DNA of 64,000 bases from Chelydra serpentina (taxonomy: Eukaryota; Chordata; Testudines; Chelydridae): contig JBAIAC010000027.1 of NCBI GenBank assembly GCA_037349315.1, positions 17,097,501-17,161,500 of the forward strand. The letters run 5' to 3'. Shown here piece after piece: positions 37,288 to 49,714 of this stretch. Each line of letters begins with the position of its first letter. Positions within the stretch are counted from its first letter, which is position 1. The position numbers and the translations under genes were made by a program. The notes beneath the pieces are model-generated. The model was not told where the DNA came from. It was given only the letters and a program-made list of their open reading frames with translations, and ran no database searches.

Positions 37288-38225
37288 TTAACATAGATTC
37301 ATAGATTCTAGGGCTGGAAGGGACCTCGAGAGGTCATCGAGTCCAGCCCCCTGCCCTCATGGCAGGACCAATTACTGTCTAGACCACCCCTGATAGACAT
37401 TTATCTAACCTACTCTTAAATATCTCCAGAGATGGAGATTCCACAACTGCCCTGGACAGTTATTTCCAGTGTTTAACCACCCTGACAGTTAGGAACTTTT
37501 TCCTAATGTCCAACCTAAACCTCCCTTGCTGCAGTTTAAGCCCATTTCTTCTTGTTCTATCCTCAGATGCTAAGATGAACAAGTTTTCTCCCTCCTCCTT
37601 ATGACACCCTTTTAGATACCTGAAGACTGCTATCATGTCCCCTCTCAGTCTTCTCTTTTCCAAACTAAACAAACCCAATTCCTTCAGCCTTCCTTCATAG
37701 GTCATGTTCTCTAGACCCTTAATCATTCTTCTTGCTCTTCTCTGGACCCTCTCCAATTTCTCCACATCTTTCTTGAAATGCGGTGCCCAGAACTGGACAC
37801 AATACTCCAGTTGAGGCCTAACCAGCGCAGAGTAGAGCAGGAAGAATGACTTCTCGCGTCTTGCTCACCACACACCTGTTAATGCAGCCCAGAATCATGT
37901 TTGCTTTTTTTGCAACAGCATCACACTGTTGATGCATATTTAGCTTGTGGTCCACTATAACCCCTAGATCCCTTTCTGCCGTACTCCTTCCTAGACAGTC
38001 TCCTCCCATTCTGTACGTGTGAAACGGATTGTTCCTACCTAAGTGGAGCACTTTGCATTTGTCCTTGTTAAACTTCATCCTGTTTACCTCTGACCATTTC
38101 TCCAATTTGTCCAGATCATTTTGAATTATGACCCTATCCTCCAAAGCAGTTGCAATCCCTCCCAGTTTGGTATCATCTGCAAACTTAATAAGCGTACTTT
38201 CTGTGCCAATATCCAAGGGTAATCC
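37288..38225 (-). pseudogene. CR1 LINE copy, 3' half of ORF2 broken
   Basis: A reversed CR1 copy of about 0.94 kb. The minus strand has LIKFADDTKLGGIATALEDR with the FADD active-site box near 38180, then WSEVNRMKFNKDKCKVLHLG. After a frame break near 37770-37820 it continues with [20 protein letters not shown] and [18 protein letters not shown]. The 3' end matches CR1 (CATAGATTCTAGGGCTGGAA on plus). Two frames (37818-38354 and 37460-37765) show it is inactive. Unlike the other CR1 fragments here, it includes the catalytic FADD box. Confidence 0.9.
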
Positions 38226-38782
38226 AGGGATGAATTTTTTGAAAAGGCAGAAAGACCCAATTGTGAAAGGCAAAAATGTGTGTGTGCCTGCATGTCCATG
38301 CGCAGCTAAGGTCAAATTCCCCGTGTGCAGAGACCCAGAATAAGGCCCATGCATGACTTATGTCCTATAAGGTCTTACGTGCACAGGGCTTGCGCTGACC
38401 CTCTGCACAGGGGAGAATTTCACCCTTCCAGCGCTCGTGTATGCCAATCAGATAATGGACATGCAGCAGCCACTTGGATGACAACACACTTTTGTGTGCA
38501 ATTCCCTTATATGGAGGTGCAATCTCATCATAATACACAACTGTATTTACACGCATGTTTTCTGCACATGGACCTAAGATTGCCATTTTCAGAAATCTGG
38601 ATCCTAGTGAATTTACTCTCTAATTAAGAGTATTCCCCATCCTGCAGATCGCTAAAGCTATGGACCATATCCTGCCAAGAATTCACATGTGTATACTGGC
38701 ACTGACTTTATGGAAGCTTGTATTCAGAACAACCTCAAGCTATGGTGCTATATCAGCAGCTTTCCCTATGGAAATTTTCAGA

Positions 38783-38915
38783 TCCAGTCCAGTTTTATTG
38801 AAAATTAGAGATGAGTCTGATTAAAAACCTTGATCTGAGCCTTGGGGAACTCTGGATGTGGATGGGCATTTGGATATGAATTTGGTGGTCCCAGCTCATC
38901 GCTCATCTCTTACTT
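38783..38915. repeat. Inverted-repeat element with AGAGATGAG ends
   Basis: AATTAGAGATGAGTCTGA at the left pairs with GCTCATCTCTTACTT at the right. The interior resembles a decayed foldback (TTGATCTGAGCC, TTTGGATATGAA). Confidence 0.5.
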
Positions 38916-39492
38916 CTAATCCATTTTTAAGTATAAAGCCAGGTCACTAGGCTGTATAGTGGCATATCTTTTTAAGGGGTATGAGTACTTCAGAGATTGC
39001 ATGGTGAGCATAGATCGAGTGGCCTAATCATAAAGTCCAGTAGAACGAAATCTGTGAATCCCATGGTGGTTGCAAGCAGGCCTCTGGGCATGCAATGACC
39101 ATGCCCTTCCAGTATTGCTAGACGGGATGGGAGGCCCAGATAGAGACGGGGTCCCAGTATGGAAAAGGTTGAACACCACTGCAATATTTTAGAAGCACAT
39201 CCTTTTCCCTCGTTTGTCTCTGATGTGTCAGTTTGCCATGTATCCATGACAGCGTAATTTGAAAATACTGGCCAGATCCAGAGTAAATCAACATAGGGCC
39301 ATCGCAAGCAATGGAGCTAGATCAGCTTACACCCGCTGAGAACCTGGCCCACTTCACTCACCCGAGGGTGCAGTGGGTCAGTCAGTACTCTAGGGTTTGA
39401 TCCTGCAAAGACATACAAGTGCTTAACTTTACACACTGTGGCTGCGTAGTCCCGTTGAAATGAATGAGACTACTGACAGGATCTTATAATAT

Positions 39493-39697
39493 ATGGAGAT
39501 ATGCCCATCTCCTAGAACTGGAACGACCTTGAAAGGTCATCGAGTCCAGTCCCCTGCCTTCACTAGCAGGACCAAGTACTGTCCCCTGACAGACTTTTTT
39601 GCCCCAGATCCCTAAATGGCCCTCTCAAGGATTGAGCTCACAACCCTGGGTTTAGCAGGCCAATGCTCAAACCACTGAGCTATCTCTCCCCTCGATT
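39493..39697 (-). mobile_element. Tortoise Pol III/SINE, full length, older copy
   Basis: The minus strand has the tRNA head (TAGCTCAGTGGTTTGAGCAT, GGGTTGTGAGCTCAATCC) and a CR1-type tail. The tail ends in a variant (AGATGGGCATATCTCC) shared with 49205-49345, which marks a separate subfamily. Confidence 0.85.
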
Positions 39698-40504
39698 AGC
39701 TGTCTGATCCACAGCTAATTGACGTCAAAAATCTGGATTCAAATCCTAGCCGTAAGTCACTAGGTAAGATGCCTGTGGTGATTTTACCCAACTGGCCCAG
39801 CATACGATACCAGCATGTAAGCTGGTTCGCTGTGTTTTCGTGAAGCAGGAACCCCTCTGCCTGTACTATTGCACTACTGAGCAGTGATGCCGTGGTGCTG
39901 AAATATAGAAAGCCAATGGCGCATTAACACCATGTTACTGGAATATATCAGAGCAATTGTGCTCTCTCTGGTGCTGTATTACTTACTACATGTCATCTCA
40001 GTAACGGGTAGCGTGCTCCTGGGGAGGTGTGAGAGAGATGTCTTAATGGCAGACCTTGACATTTCTGCAGGATAATCTACATTCCTTCAGATCAACACAG
40101 TGTTTGCACTAGCATAAGGCCGCAACTAGAGCTGTGCAAAACTTCCAATCATAACAAAAACTGAAACCGGACCAAACCTTGCTGTCCTGGGAGTTTCTGA
40201 AATCTCAACCGTTTTTGGGCACGTCAGACTTGAGCTAGGTGCACTAAAACGTCCATCAGGATTTGTGAACCCTTTTAAAAAAAAACATGACAGTATTCTA
40301 CTGTAATGACCCAATGCCTAATGCTTACAATAATGCTACTGCAGGATTTGGGGCAATTACTTGCAAACAGTAAATTCTGTTGAAGTCTATCATTTTAATT
40401 ACTGTGAAACCCCTAGGGTATAAAATTGGTGCTATAAAATCTAAATAAGTTAACAAAGGCCTTTCAGCAAGCCCCAGGCAAATTTCAAGTAAGTCTGGGA
40501 CTAA

Positions 40505-40711
40505 GGGCTTATCGACACACAAAAGTTAATTTGAATTAAGGGAAGTTGTAAATTTAAAATGCCGTAACTATTCCCAAATATATCCACATGTGGACTCTCT
40601 TATTCTGGAATAAGATGAAGAATGTCCTCTTGTGAAATTATCCAGCAGTAATTGTTCTTTCTGGAATAACTCCATGTGCAGACATGTAGTGTAGACACAT
40701 GTAGGTAAGCC
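40505..40711. mobile_element. TIR transposon flanked by TAA
   Basis: GGGCTTATCGACACACAAAA at the left, GTGTAGACACATGTAGGTAAGCC at the right. TAA flanks both sides (40502-40504, 40712-40714). The right TAA directly abuts the next element. Confidence 0.6.
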
Positions 40712-40714
40712 TAA

Positions 40715-41030
40715 GGGCTTATCTACACAAGAAAGCTACACCAGCAGAATTTAAATCATTTTAAAAACTGAGGTGTAAATATTTTTCTTTCACTTTACGG
40801 TGTGGTCTACACACAGTTTTTTGTATTGGTATAGCTATGTCATGTAGGAGTGTGACTTTTACCAATAGGTTTACTCCAGTACAGCCCCTAATTTATGCTG
40901 GTATAAAGGTGTCCATATGGGAAAGGGAATAAACTAAACTGATATAACAGCATCCACACTAGAGGGATTGTACCACTTTAACTATATCAGTATCATTAAA
41001 GTGGTACAACTTGTGTGTGTAAACAAGCCC
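40715..41030. mobile_element. TIR transposon, adjacent second copy
   Basis: GGGCTTATCTACACAAG at the left and TTGTGTGTGTAAACAAGCCC at the right are inverted. The interior has paired TATTGGTATAGCTATG and AACTATATCAGTATC arms, like 1781-1959. An internal GTGGTCTACACACAG suggests a third terminus inside. Confidence 0.7.
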
Positions 41031-41189
41031 AAGAGTGACTTGTTTCAGTTTAGCTTAGTTGGTAAGAAACCTATCTGGCCCCATTGCCATAGTATCTGGG
41101 CACTTCACAGACCCTAATGTAGTTAGACTGACAACGTCCTTGTGAGCTAAGGAAGTGCTTTTATCCCCTTTTATAGATACCAAATAATA

Positions 41190-41420
41190 ACATGTATCCA
41201 GCTCTTATATAGAAGCTTTTCATCATTAGATCAGACAGTGCTTTACAAAGGAGGTCACTATCATTATCCCATTGTACAGCTGAAGAAACTCAGGCACGGC
41301 GCAGGGAAGTGACTTGCCCAAGGTCACACAAGGAGTCTGATAGAACCGGAAATTCAGTGCAGGTCTCCTGAATCCGAGTCTAGCACCCTAAGCCATTAAA
41401 CTATCCTTCCTCTCTAGCAA
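41190..41420 (-). mobile_element. tRNA/CORE-type SINE, antisense
   Basis: CATCATTAGATCAGACAGTG, CTTTACAAAGGAGGTCACTA, ACTTGCCCAAGGTCACACAA and CTAAGCCATTAAACTATCCT give the order of the reversed SINE body. Confidence 0.8.
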
Positions 41421-42273
41421 CCTGAGCCAAACCAATACAAGTCACTCTTAAACTGAAATAAGAATGTCTACATGGGGTTTGCACAGGTTTAACTAAACCA
41501 GTTTAAAAACACATCGTTAGTTGATACAAATCTGGGTACAAATTTTAGTTGGTAAACTTTTAGTTGGTACAAATCTACGTATATACCAAGGACTGAGTTT
41601 CAAGTTTCACAGAGGAATTTATGGTTTTATTCAAAACAAAAATGTGGGGGATTTGAATGAGTTTTGCTTTGAGATAAGGGATTTATCTGAACCTGAAACT
41701 CTCAGGGCTTGATTCTGTGTTGTCTTACAGCTTGCATAGTCATTTACACCTGGGCAAAGTAGGTGTAAGATGCTCTCAAGTCAGAATGGAAGCGTACCAT
41801 ACTTGACTTTCTGTGTCTAAATGACTATATAGGGTCAGCCAAGAATCAGGCATTCAAAATGAACCCCAGCAGGTCTGAATACAAGAGGAGAGAAACCAAA
41901 AAGGTTCACAGTCACCAAGCGACAAAACCACCCAGTTTTTCACAAGAATGTGGCTGGGATTTCACCCTGAATCTTTGTGTATTTCCTACACAGTTCTGCA
42001 GAACATGAGCTCCCTCAGGTTCCATATTGAGTTCATGGGGAATTCAGAGAGTTTAGCATCTCACAGTAGGTGCCAAGCACCTTGCAGGATTTGGACCATT
42101 AGCAATGGCTGAACTTCCAACTGTCTGGTTCAGGCAGATTTACCCAGATGTCAATGGGCTGACATGTGATTAGAAATTTTACAATAGTTTTCCATACCTT
42201 CTGATTCTGGCCAGGTTGAAAATACCACAAAAAAGATTTTGTAGTGATATTTTCACTTCCCAGACTAAAATCA

Positions 42274-42543
42274 AGGGGTTGTCTACACAGTGTTAGTCTG
42301 CACTAAACAGGTATAAATTCTAGTCTGCACTAGCATCTCATGCACTAACTGGCTTCTGGTGCTCACTAAAAGTACCCTAATGTGCTTTAAGGTAGTACTA
42401 TTTGCAATAGGGATACATTATACTAGGGAACTTTTAGTGCATGCCACTAGGGTTCCCATGAGCCAGTTAGCAGGCAACATACTAGTGCACACTGGACTTT
42501 GCCCCCTTCTAGTGCAGACTAACACAAAGTGTAGACAAGCCCC
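42274..42543. mobile_element. TIR transposon with about 30-bp inverted repeats
   Basis: GGGGTTGTCTACACAGTGTT, AGTCTGCACT at the left pairs with AGTGCAGACTAACACAAAGT, GTAGACAAGCCCC at the right. Nested inner arms (CTAGTGCACACTGG and CAGTCTGCACTAG-like) add a second fold. CAAG may flank both ends. No coding capacity. Confidence 0.78.
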
Positions 42544-42604
42544 AAGAAGTGCAAAGAGGAGTAAATGGACTTCAATAGTGCTTTAGAGTTTGGTTCAAGT
42601 TTTG

Positions 42605-42830
42605 GGCAAATAATAATTATCACTATCTCTTCTACAGCACTTTTCATCTGTGGTTCTCACAGCCCTTTACAAAGGAGGTCAGTATCATTATTTCCATTTT
42701 TGTTGCTGGGGAAACTGAGGCACGGGGAGGGGAAGTGACTTGCCCCAGCAAACCTGTGGCAGAGCTGGAAATTGAATCTATGTCTCCTGAGTCCCTATCC
42801 ACTAGACCACACTGCTTCCCTATTATTTAT
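42605..42830 (-). mobile_element. tRNA/CORE-type SINE, antisense
   Basis: CAGCCCTTTACAAAGGAGGT, GGGAAACTGAGGCACGGGGA, GAAGTGACTTGCCCCAG and GACCACACTGCTTCCCTATT follow the reversed SINE order. Confidence 0.82.
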
Positions 42831-43349
42831 TTATATTATTCTTGTTGTTGTTGATGTATTTTTTTAATTGCTTTGCCCATCACTTAACCACAGTTTGAGC
42901 CTCATCATTGTTTATCAGGTTAAGAATTATGAGCAGACAGATGGCTATAACTTCCAGTTAAGGTTGTGCAAAATACTCCAAGAAAATCCACAAAGCTCCG
43001 AATTTGGGTTTTTTGTGTTTCATTGGGATTTCATGAAGAAGTTGTGAATTTTTTTAAAAAACAGCGGTTTTATTTGTTTGCTTGTTTGTTTGTTGCTTGA
43101 AAATAAGTTGATTTTGGAGTGACAACTTGGCCATCAAATAATCCCCTTTCTGAGTGAAAAACTCATATTTTTCAAAATTTCACAGATTAGTTCAGAAGAA
43201 GATCAAATTTTGTACTGAACCATGCAAAAATGTGACTGTTCATATTTCAATGTTTAAAGAAATGGTGTGTAATTTTGCAAAGAACTGAGCACAAAATTGC
43301 CAGACGCAAAACGTGAAAACCTTGTCATGAAATATTTTCTGAATAAATG

Positions 43350-45235
43350 CTACAAACTTTTATACGATTGTTCCTGCTATGAAAACCGGGAAAGTAGTGG
43401 CGTAGATCTGCCCGGAAGCTGTAATGCAGCATTGGGATCCATGAGGGTGGAATGGAATTAGGAGGCCCTCACTGAGAAGTTAAAAATACTCAAATCACAG
43501 GAGAAGCAGCATACAAAAAGCAGAACTTGACAAAGATACCAGTTCTCCCTGAAAAAAGTTGCACCGTTACCTGCCAACTACCCAAAACAGAGAAAGGGAG
43601 ATGGTGATTTTTTTTTAAATATTGAAGGCTGCAAACCTTAAATGGCATGTTACTATTTTATTATGTTGCAGGTTGTTCTTCTCTGTGATTTACAAGGCAA
43701 TTCCCATCCACCCCTCAGCACAACAGCAATGTGGTTATATTAGTTTAGATGATATCAGCCATATATACTTAAACAGGCAGCCTGTGACTGATCTTCTGTG
43801 ACCATGTTAGGTGTTAAAATAAGGTCTGATTAAGAGTATGTGGCTGCAGCTAAGGTCAAGGACTAAAGAACACAGGCTTTGTTTCATCTAATAACAATAG
43901 AGATTGACTGGTTGCCAAATACCCTTGTCAGACTGCTGTCCAGCTAGGGGGATCTGATTACACTGTTTTCCCTTTTTAAACCCAGCTTCTAAGAGGGCTT
44001 GTAGTTATTTCATCTACATGAACTGCTATTGTGTTACAGGAACTATATGTTACATTCTATATGATCAAAGCAGAAATGCAGGAAAGCTTATCATGGTGTT
44101 AACATTGGACTGAGAGGAGAAAAAATACATTACTACAGGGTACCAGGTCATGCCACTAAAGTATATACCCACAGCAGACAAGCTTAGAACATGACTCACT
44201 CTACGGTGAGTGTTTGGTTGGTGTAAATGCTGGGGCAGTTCAAGGACTTGTCCCATCAGCAGTCGCCAGCACAGATGTGTTGAAAAGAATACAACAGAGA
44301 TAAAAGCAGAGCAGAGAAGAGGAAAACAAATAGTTTCTAAACTGTGGGATGAAGGAAAGAGGCATTAATACCATGTTGTTCTCTCCTCATGAGGCTATCT
44401 TGCCATCCTGCAAAGGTTCTACAACCTTGGGCCATGAACCATCACCACTGTGGTTCTTCATAACTGGACAATGTCATTCCAATTTCAACCAAGTGTTCCT
44501 GCAAAGTGTCCCCATGAGCCTGCACTGAACCCAGGGTACAGGGATTTGTGCACTCGCTGAGAGGAAAGATGAGTGGACTGGGGAATCTATATGTTTGAAT
44601 AAAAATGCTCTCTCCTAGCCCTAACCAATTATCTCATCTCTTGTTTCTACAGTCTTGGCCCAGTTCCAGAAAAGGGGCTGCTTCCTGTGGCCAGGACGCC
44701 CTCTTCTGTTGACGGTCAGTTTCATTGTTTCAGTGTAAGGTATTTGCCAAGGGAGGTCATAGTCACAGAGAGAGAGAGGCGCTGTCCATTGTCACAGACA
44801 AATTACTGGAGTAGATGAAGCACTATTCTGAGCTGGTATGACAATTCCTATGTTCTCAGAGCCTGCCCAGTCCCAGCTCACAGGTTACATTGAAGTCAGT
44901 ACTTGCCGTGACAGATCTTTACAAATTGCATTGGGGATGATTTAAAACGCACTATGCTCCATTCCTTGATTTCAGTAACTTGGGATATAACTTCCCTCCT
45001 TATAATTAGCAGAGGGTGAATCCCATAAGGTTGAGTGGCTCGATTCATTTTGGATGAGATTCCAAAAGTTTGGTCTAGTCATTGGGCTGGAAACCCCAGC
45101 GGAACATGATTTCCTGTGGGAGTTCCCATGCTTCCTGGGTTTTGAGTTTTGTCAGAAATACAGTAGTCACCACTGAAAAGTCAACAATTGCCAGTAGTTA
45201 CAACATTCATTGGAAACATTCATGGAAACATGCTC
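43350..45235. other. Intergenic stretch, nothing recognised
   Basis: Low GC, no recognised repeat. ORFs at 44065-44256 and 45082-45330 have no family resemblance. Confidence 0.45.
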
Positions 45236-45242
45236 TGCATAA

Positions 45243-45310
45243 TAGCCTGATCCAGCACCCACTGAAGTCAATGGCAAAGCTCCCAATGACTTCAATAGGA
45301 TCAGGATCCA
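45243..45310. repeat. Short palindromic repeat
   Basis: CCTGATCCAGCACCCACTGA pairs with GACTTCAATAGGATCAGGATC; the middle AGTCAATGGCAAAGCTCCCA is self-complementary in part. Confidence 0.6.
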
Positions 45311-45661
45311 CTCATTATTTCCCATGTTAAATAAAGAAAAATACAGAGGTATTGCCAATACAATGGTGTGATATCTTCTGATAAAGGCTGCCTTTTTAAT
45401 GCCTATCACTCTGTCAAAGAACAAACTTTCCTTGTGATATTTTAATTTTCCAAACCCAAACTGAGAAATGCAAAAAAAAAAAAAGTAATTTTTTGCTTAA
45501 AAATTGCAATAAAAGTTCAGGTTTGGTTCTGTTCACGCTCTAAGCAACTTTCGGTACAGGTTTCTAACTTATAAGAGCCAGATAGCCCATCCTTTCTTAT
45601 TAACCATAAAAACAAATATTGTGTGGAGAAGACCATAGTATTTCTATATTATATACCAAAA

Positions 45662-45885
45662 CCAAAATTTTCAAACGTAGGTGCTTAAAATTAGGCATCT
45701 AAATCCATATTTAAGTAAATAACAATGACCTGATTTTCAAAGGTGCTGCACAATCACAACTCTTGTTAAAGTTAAAGGGAGCTGACAGGTGCTCCTCAGC
45801 TTTGAAAATTTAGCCACAGTTGTTTAGGTACCTAAATATGGATTTAAGTGTCTACATTTCGGCATTTCAGTTTTGGCCCATATTC
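45662..45885. repeat. Foldback repeat
   Basis: GGTGCTTAAAATTAGGCATC and TAAATCCATATTTAAG on the left pair with GTACCTAAATATGGATTTAA and GTGTCTACATT on the right. GATTTTCAAAGGTGCTGCAC pairs with GCTCCTCAGCTTTGAAAATT inside. It is a two-level hairpin. Confidence 0.65.
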
Positions 45886-45899
45886 TATATAAAATGATC

Positions 45900-47150
45900 A
45901 CTTAGATATCTAAGGCAAAACTGGAAAGTTAACTGGTTTACATTACCTCAATATTTGCGATATTTCCAATACTTCTCTGCAGTTTGTATACGATGGATCA
46001 TTGCACATACTGTGGAAATGTCATTCATTTACCTAAGGTAACAGCAACATTTAAGGGCAACCACTTACTTTACTTATTGCGGAGACTCTAACCTATACAG
46101 TCTACAACACCTGCTCACTGGAGAGACAGAGAGAAAAAGCCCTTATATGCCTTCTTTATTGCAATTTATTATTGCAACTTGAATAGTTCCTAGTGACTTC
46201 CTAAGACTAATGTTCATTTTCTGATCTGAGTTTTCCCTCCGGGGCTTTATACAGGTTTTGAGCATTCGCTTAATTTAGTGTACATTTGGGAGCAAGTCTG
46301 GTGGTTCCAGAAATATTTGTAGTTGGAAATCACAGTGATTTTTCATTAGGTTCAATGCCAAAGAAATCACAAATCATAAGTCAGCTATAGTATAGTTACT
46401 GCTACTTGGCTTTTGAATTTCTCTCTATTTATGTGCAAAGTGTAATATTTTTCTCTAGTTGTACCACAGTGCAGTTGCTAAAATGTATATTGTTTATCTC
46501 TTCTTTACAATTTCTGATGGAACTGGAGATTTTGACTAGCTGATTTGGGATTCCTAGGGATTTTATGGACTTCCTGTGTGAACCAAAAGCTGGCCATTGG
46601 GGATCCATCTCTGTATCACAGCTGGTGTTTCAGAACCTTCGTCTGGAGTAGAAATTCATCCCTGATTTTTTTGGCTGGATTGACTGTTTAGTCTAGGAAC
46701 TCTCAAGTACACTTTGTAGGTGCTGGAATTCCTCTCTCTCTTCAGTCAGCAGCTGATGTGGTACGGTGTACATCAGAGTATATATTTCAGAGTGAGCAAA
46801 GATTTATGCTTTTCCTAACTCCCGTTGATGTTAATGAGTATTACAGACATGTGTCCCATGGAGCAAGATGAGAACATACCCCAGATTGTGTGTGGAGTTT
46901 GCCATTAGGACATCCACACTGCTAAAAACAATACAGAGATCCCAAGGGTAGGAAAGTAATTGGACCTCTACCCTTTTTTCTAACAACGTGAATGTAAGAG
47001 ATAAATGAGAGAGACCTTAAAAAGTCTTTCCCTCTCCTACCAGCACCTGTATTAATTTTTGGTTATGAGTGACCTCACAGAAGAAATTATTGCCATTTTT
47101 GGAGGTGTTTCCAAAGGTAATATTCATAATTTTTTTTGACATTGTTTTTG
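45900..47150. other. Intergenic stretch, nothing recognised
   Basis: No gene or repeat family recognised in this AT-rich stretch. Confidence 0.45.
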
Positions 47151-47154
47151 TTGC

Positions 47155-47330
47155 TAAATATGGTCTAATGTCTAAAGCACACAGACTTGGAGTCAGGATT
47201 ATTGGGGTTTATTCCCTGCTCTATCAATGTCTCATTTGTCATTTCACCGCTATGTCTCAGTTGAACAATGGGTATAATAATAATCTCTTTCATGGGAGTT
47301 TTGTAAGACTTCAGTAACTAATATTTGTTG
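47155..47330 (+). mobile_element. SINE (MIR/CORE-like), diverged
   Basis: AGACTTGGAGTCAGGATTAT, TTTATTCCCTGCTCTATCAA, TGTCTCAGTTGAACAATGGG and GGGAGTTTTGTAAGACTTCA follow the order of the SINE body. Confidence 0.6.
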
Positions 47331-48751
47331 TATTAGGAGCCATTAGAGTCAGTGGAGACTGACTGCTGTCATGTGACAGGTGTATTAACCTTTTGTAAGC
47401 CCAGTTCATATCAGATGACTAGAGTCAGGCAATATGAGGCCAGAGTTTACTAGTCAGGAATTTTTCTATTTTTCATTTGAAAATGCTGATTAGTCAAAAG
47501 TTAAACTGTTCACAGGAAAAGGTTGGTTTCGATGAATTTCCCATTTAAAAAAAAACGGAAAAAAATTCAAAATTGTGAATAATTTCAAAATTGTCAACAT
47601 TTTCTAAATGAAAAAGTTCAGTTTTTTGGTTCAAAACATCTTTTTGTTCCAAATTTTACATTAATTTGTTTATTTTTTAAAAAAATAAAAGGTTAAAAGG
47701 TTTAAATATTTCAAAATTATCTAAATGAAACATTCTAACTGACCTAATCCAAAATTGTTTTGGATTTTCAGTAGCCATGGGCAAGTACTTCACCTCTTTA
47801 TTCCTTAGTTTTTCCATCTAAAATGGAGATAATCATCCTTTTCCAGATGTATAAAGTGCATTGAGATCTATAAATGAGAGGTGCTATTGTCTATAAGAGG
47901 TGTTGAAATCTTTAGAAAAATTGGGCTCTATAAATGCATATGTATTATCATTGTTATTTCACAGACAACTCTTATGGCAACTTTGGATACAGAAGAAAAG
48001 CAGATGTGGCAAAGAATAAGTCATAATAAGAAACTGTCATCCTTTAGAGGATCTAAAAAGGATAGTAAAATGTTGCACACTGGAGAATCCAGTTTGCCAA
48101 CATATGTGCTACAATAATTACACCAATCTTGAAGATCAATATTATTCCCCATCCCCAGCTGCATCTAGTTTATCAAGGGAATTGAAGCTTTTGGGGATAT
48201 ATATAGTTTAAGGCCCTGATCCTGCAAACTTTTACACATGTGTTTAATGCTAAGCCCCTGAATGGTCATACTGATTTCAACAGCACCGCTTGCATGTATT
48301 TGCACAAGTGTTTGCATGATCAAAGCTTAAGACTAGTCAATGCAAAGATTGTTTTCAGAGGGACCCTGTAAAATCTACTTTTGCATGCAAGTGAATATTT
48401 TATTGTCATTCTGTGATGCTGTGCAGTGGCTTTGTGAAACAGTCTAATATTTTATACACTATAAAATGTTTGATAGTATTTTCCATTTCTAACTCTTTGG
48501 GGGATAATTAAAACAAAATCTGTTAAATTTATTCATGGTTTGGTTCCTTGATGGCATAAGACACCTGGTGTAAACACTAAAAAGCCAGGCAGCAGACAGA
48601 CCCAGTCAAATATTAGATGCATTACGACATTTTTATTTATAAATCTGAAATTGTTTTTGATGACTTCAAAAGAAGGAAATGTCAGGAAGTGCATATTACC
48701 TGTGATCTCAGTAAGACTGTCATGGAAATGCCAAAATAACATGAAATATAC

Positions 48752-49050
48752 AGGTTTCAGAGTGGTAGCCATGTTAGTCTGTATCTGCAAAAAGAACGAG
48801 GGGTACCTGAGGCACTTTAGAGACTAACAAATGTATTTGGGCATAAGCTTTCGTGGGCTAAAACCCACTTCATCAGATGCATAGAGTGTAACATACAGTA
48901 GGAAGATATATATATACACAGAGAACATGAAAAGATGGGGGTTGCCATACCAACTCTAAGAGACTAATCAATTAAGGTTGGCTATTATCAGCAGGAGAAA
49001 AAAAACCCTTTTGTAGTGATAATCAGGATGGCCCATTTCAAACAAATTCT
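48752..49050 (+). mobile_element. Penelope-like terminal region
   Basis: ACAGGTTTCAGAGTGGTAGC, CATGTTAGTCTGTATCTGCA, GAGACTAACAAATGTATTTG, GGGCATAAGCTTTCGTGGGC and ACTTCATCAGATGCATAG form a terminal block recognised as widespread and often Penelope-linked in turtles. Non-coding sequence ending near GATAATCAGGATGGCCCATT follows. Orientation is uncertain. Confidence 0.6.
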
Positions 49051-49204
49051 ACTCCTCCAAATATAAGCAACAAGGTCTGATACTCTGATTAGAAGGGCAA
49101 AATATATTATCAAAAGGAAAGTGCAGGCTAGCTCCAGCACCCAAGAGCAGATCCTATTTAAAAGCTATGTCCATAATAATAATAATAATAATAATTAATA
49201 AATG

Positions 49205-49345
49205 AAGATATGCCAATCTCCTAGAACCAGAAAGACCTTGAAAGGTCATCAAGTCCATTCCCCTGCCTTCACTAGCAGGACCAAGTACTGTCCCCTGACA
49301 GATTTTTGCCCCAGATCCCTAAATGGCCCCAAATGACCAATAAAT
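49205..49345 (-). mobile_element. Tortoise Pol III/SINE fragment (CR1 tail, head missing)
   Basis: AGATATGCCAATCTCCTAGA, CTTGAAAGGTCATCAAGTCC and GCCCCAGATCCCTAAATGGC match 39493-39600, but the copy stops before the tRNA head, next to an AAT repeat. Confidence 0.75.
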
Positions 49346-49404
49346 TGTCAATTTGTACTCAGTTGACTGAATCGGTGACAACATTCCATTAAATCACAGG
49401 GGTC

Positions 49405-49690
49405 CCAATTCAAAAAAGCACTTAAGCATGTGCTTAAGTCCATTCTTAGTCAGGAACAGAACTTAAGCTGGTACCTAACTTTAAGCATGTGCTTAAGCCC
49501 CATTGACTTAAATGGGTGGGATTTTCAAAAGTTCTTAGCACTGACCTAACTTTGTTCCCATTATATGCATGGTAAAATCCCATTGACTTTAGTGGGAGCA
49601 TCTAGGCCAATTCTGAACACTTGAAAACCCACCCAATGTGCTTACAGTTAAGCATGTAATTAAACACTGTCTTGAACTGTCTTTCCAGAA
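49405..49690. repeat. Compound foldback repeat
   Basis: AGCACTTAAGCATGTGCTTA is a near-perfect palindrome, followed by a second hairpin with TTTTCAAAAGTTCTTAGCAC and AATTCTGAACACTTGAAAACCC as arms around CCATTGACTT. Confidence 0.55.
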
Positions 49691-49714
49691 TCAGGGCCAT
49701 GATAAATAGACAAT

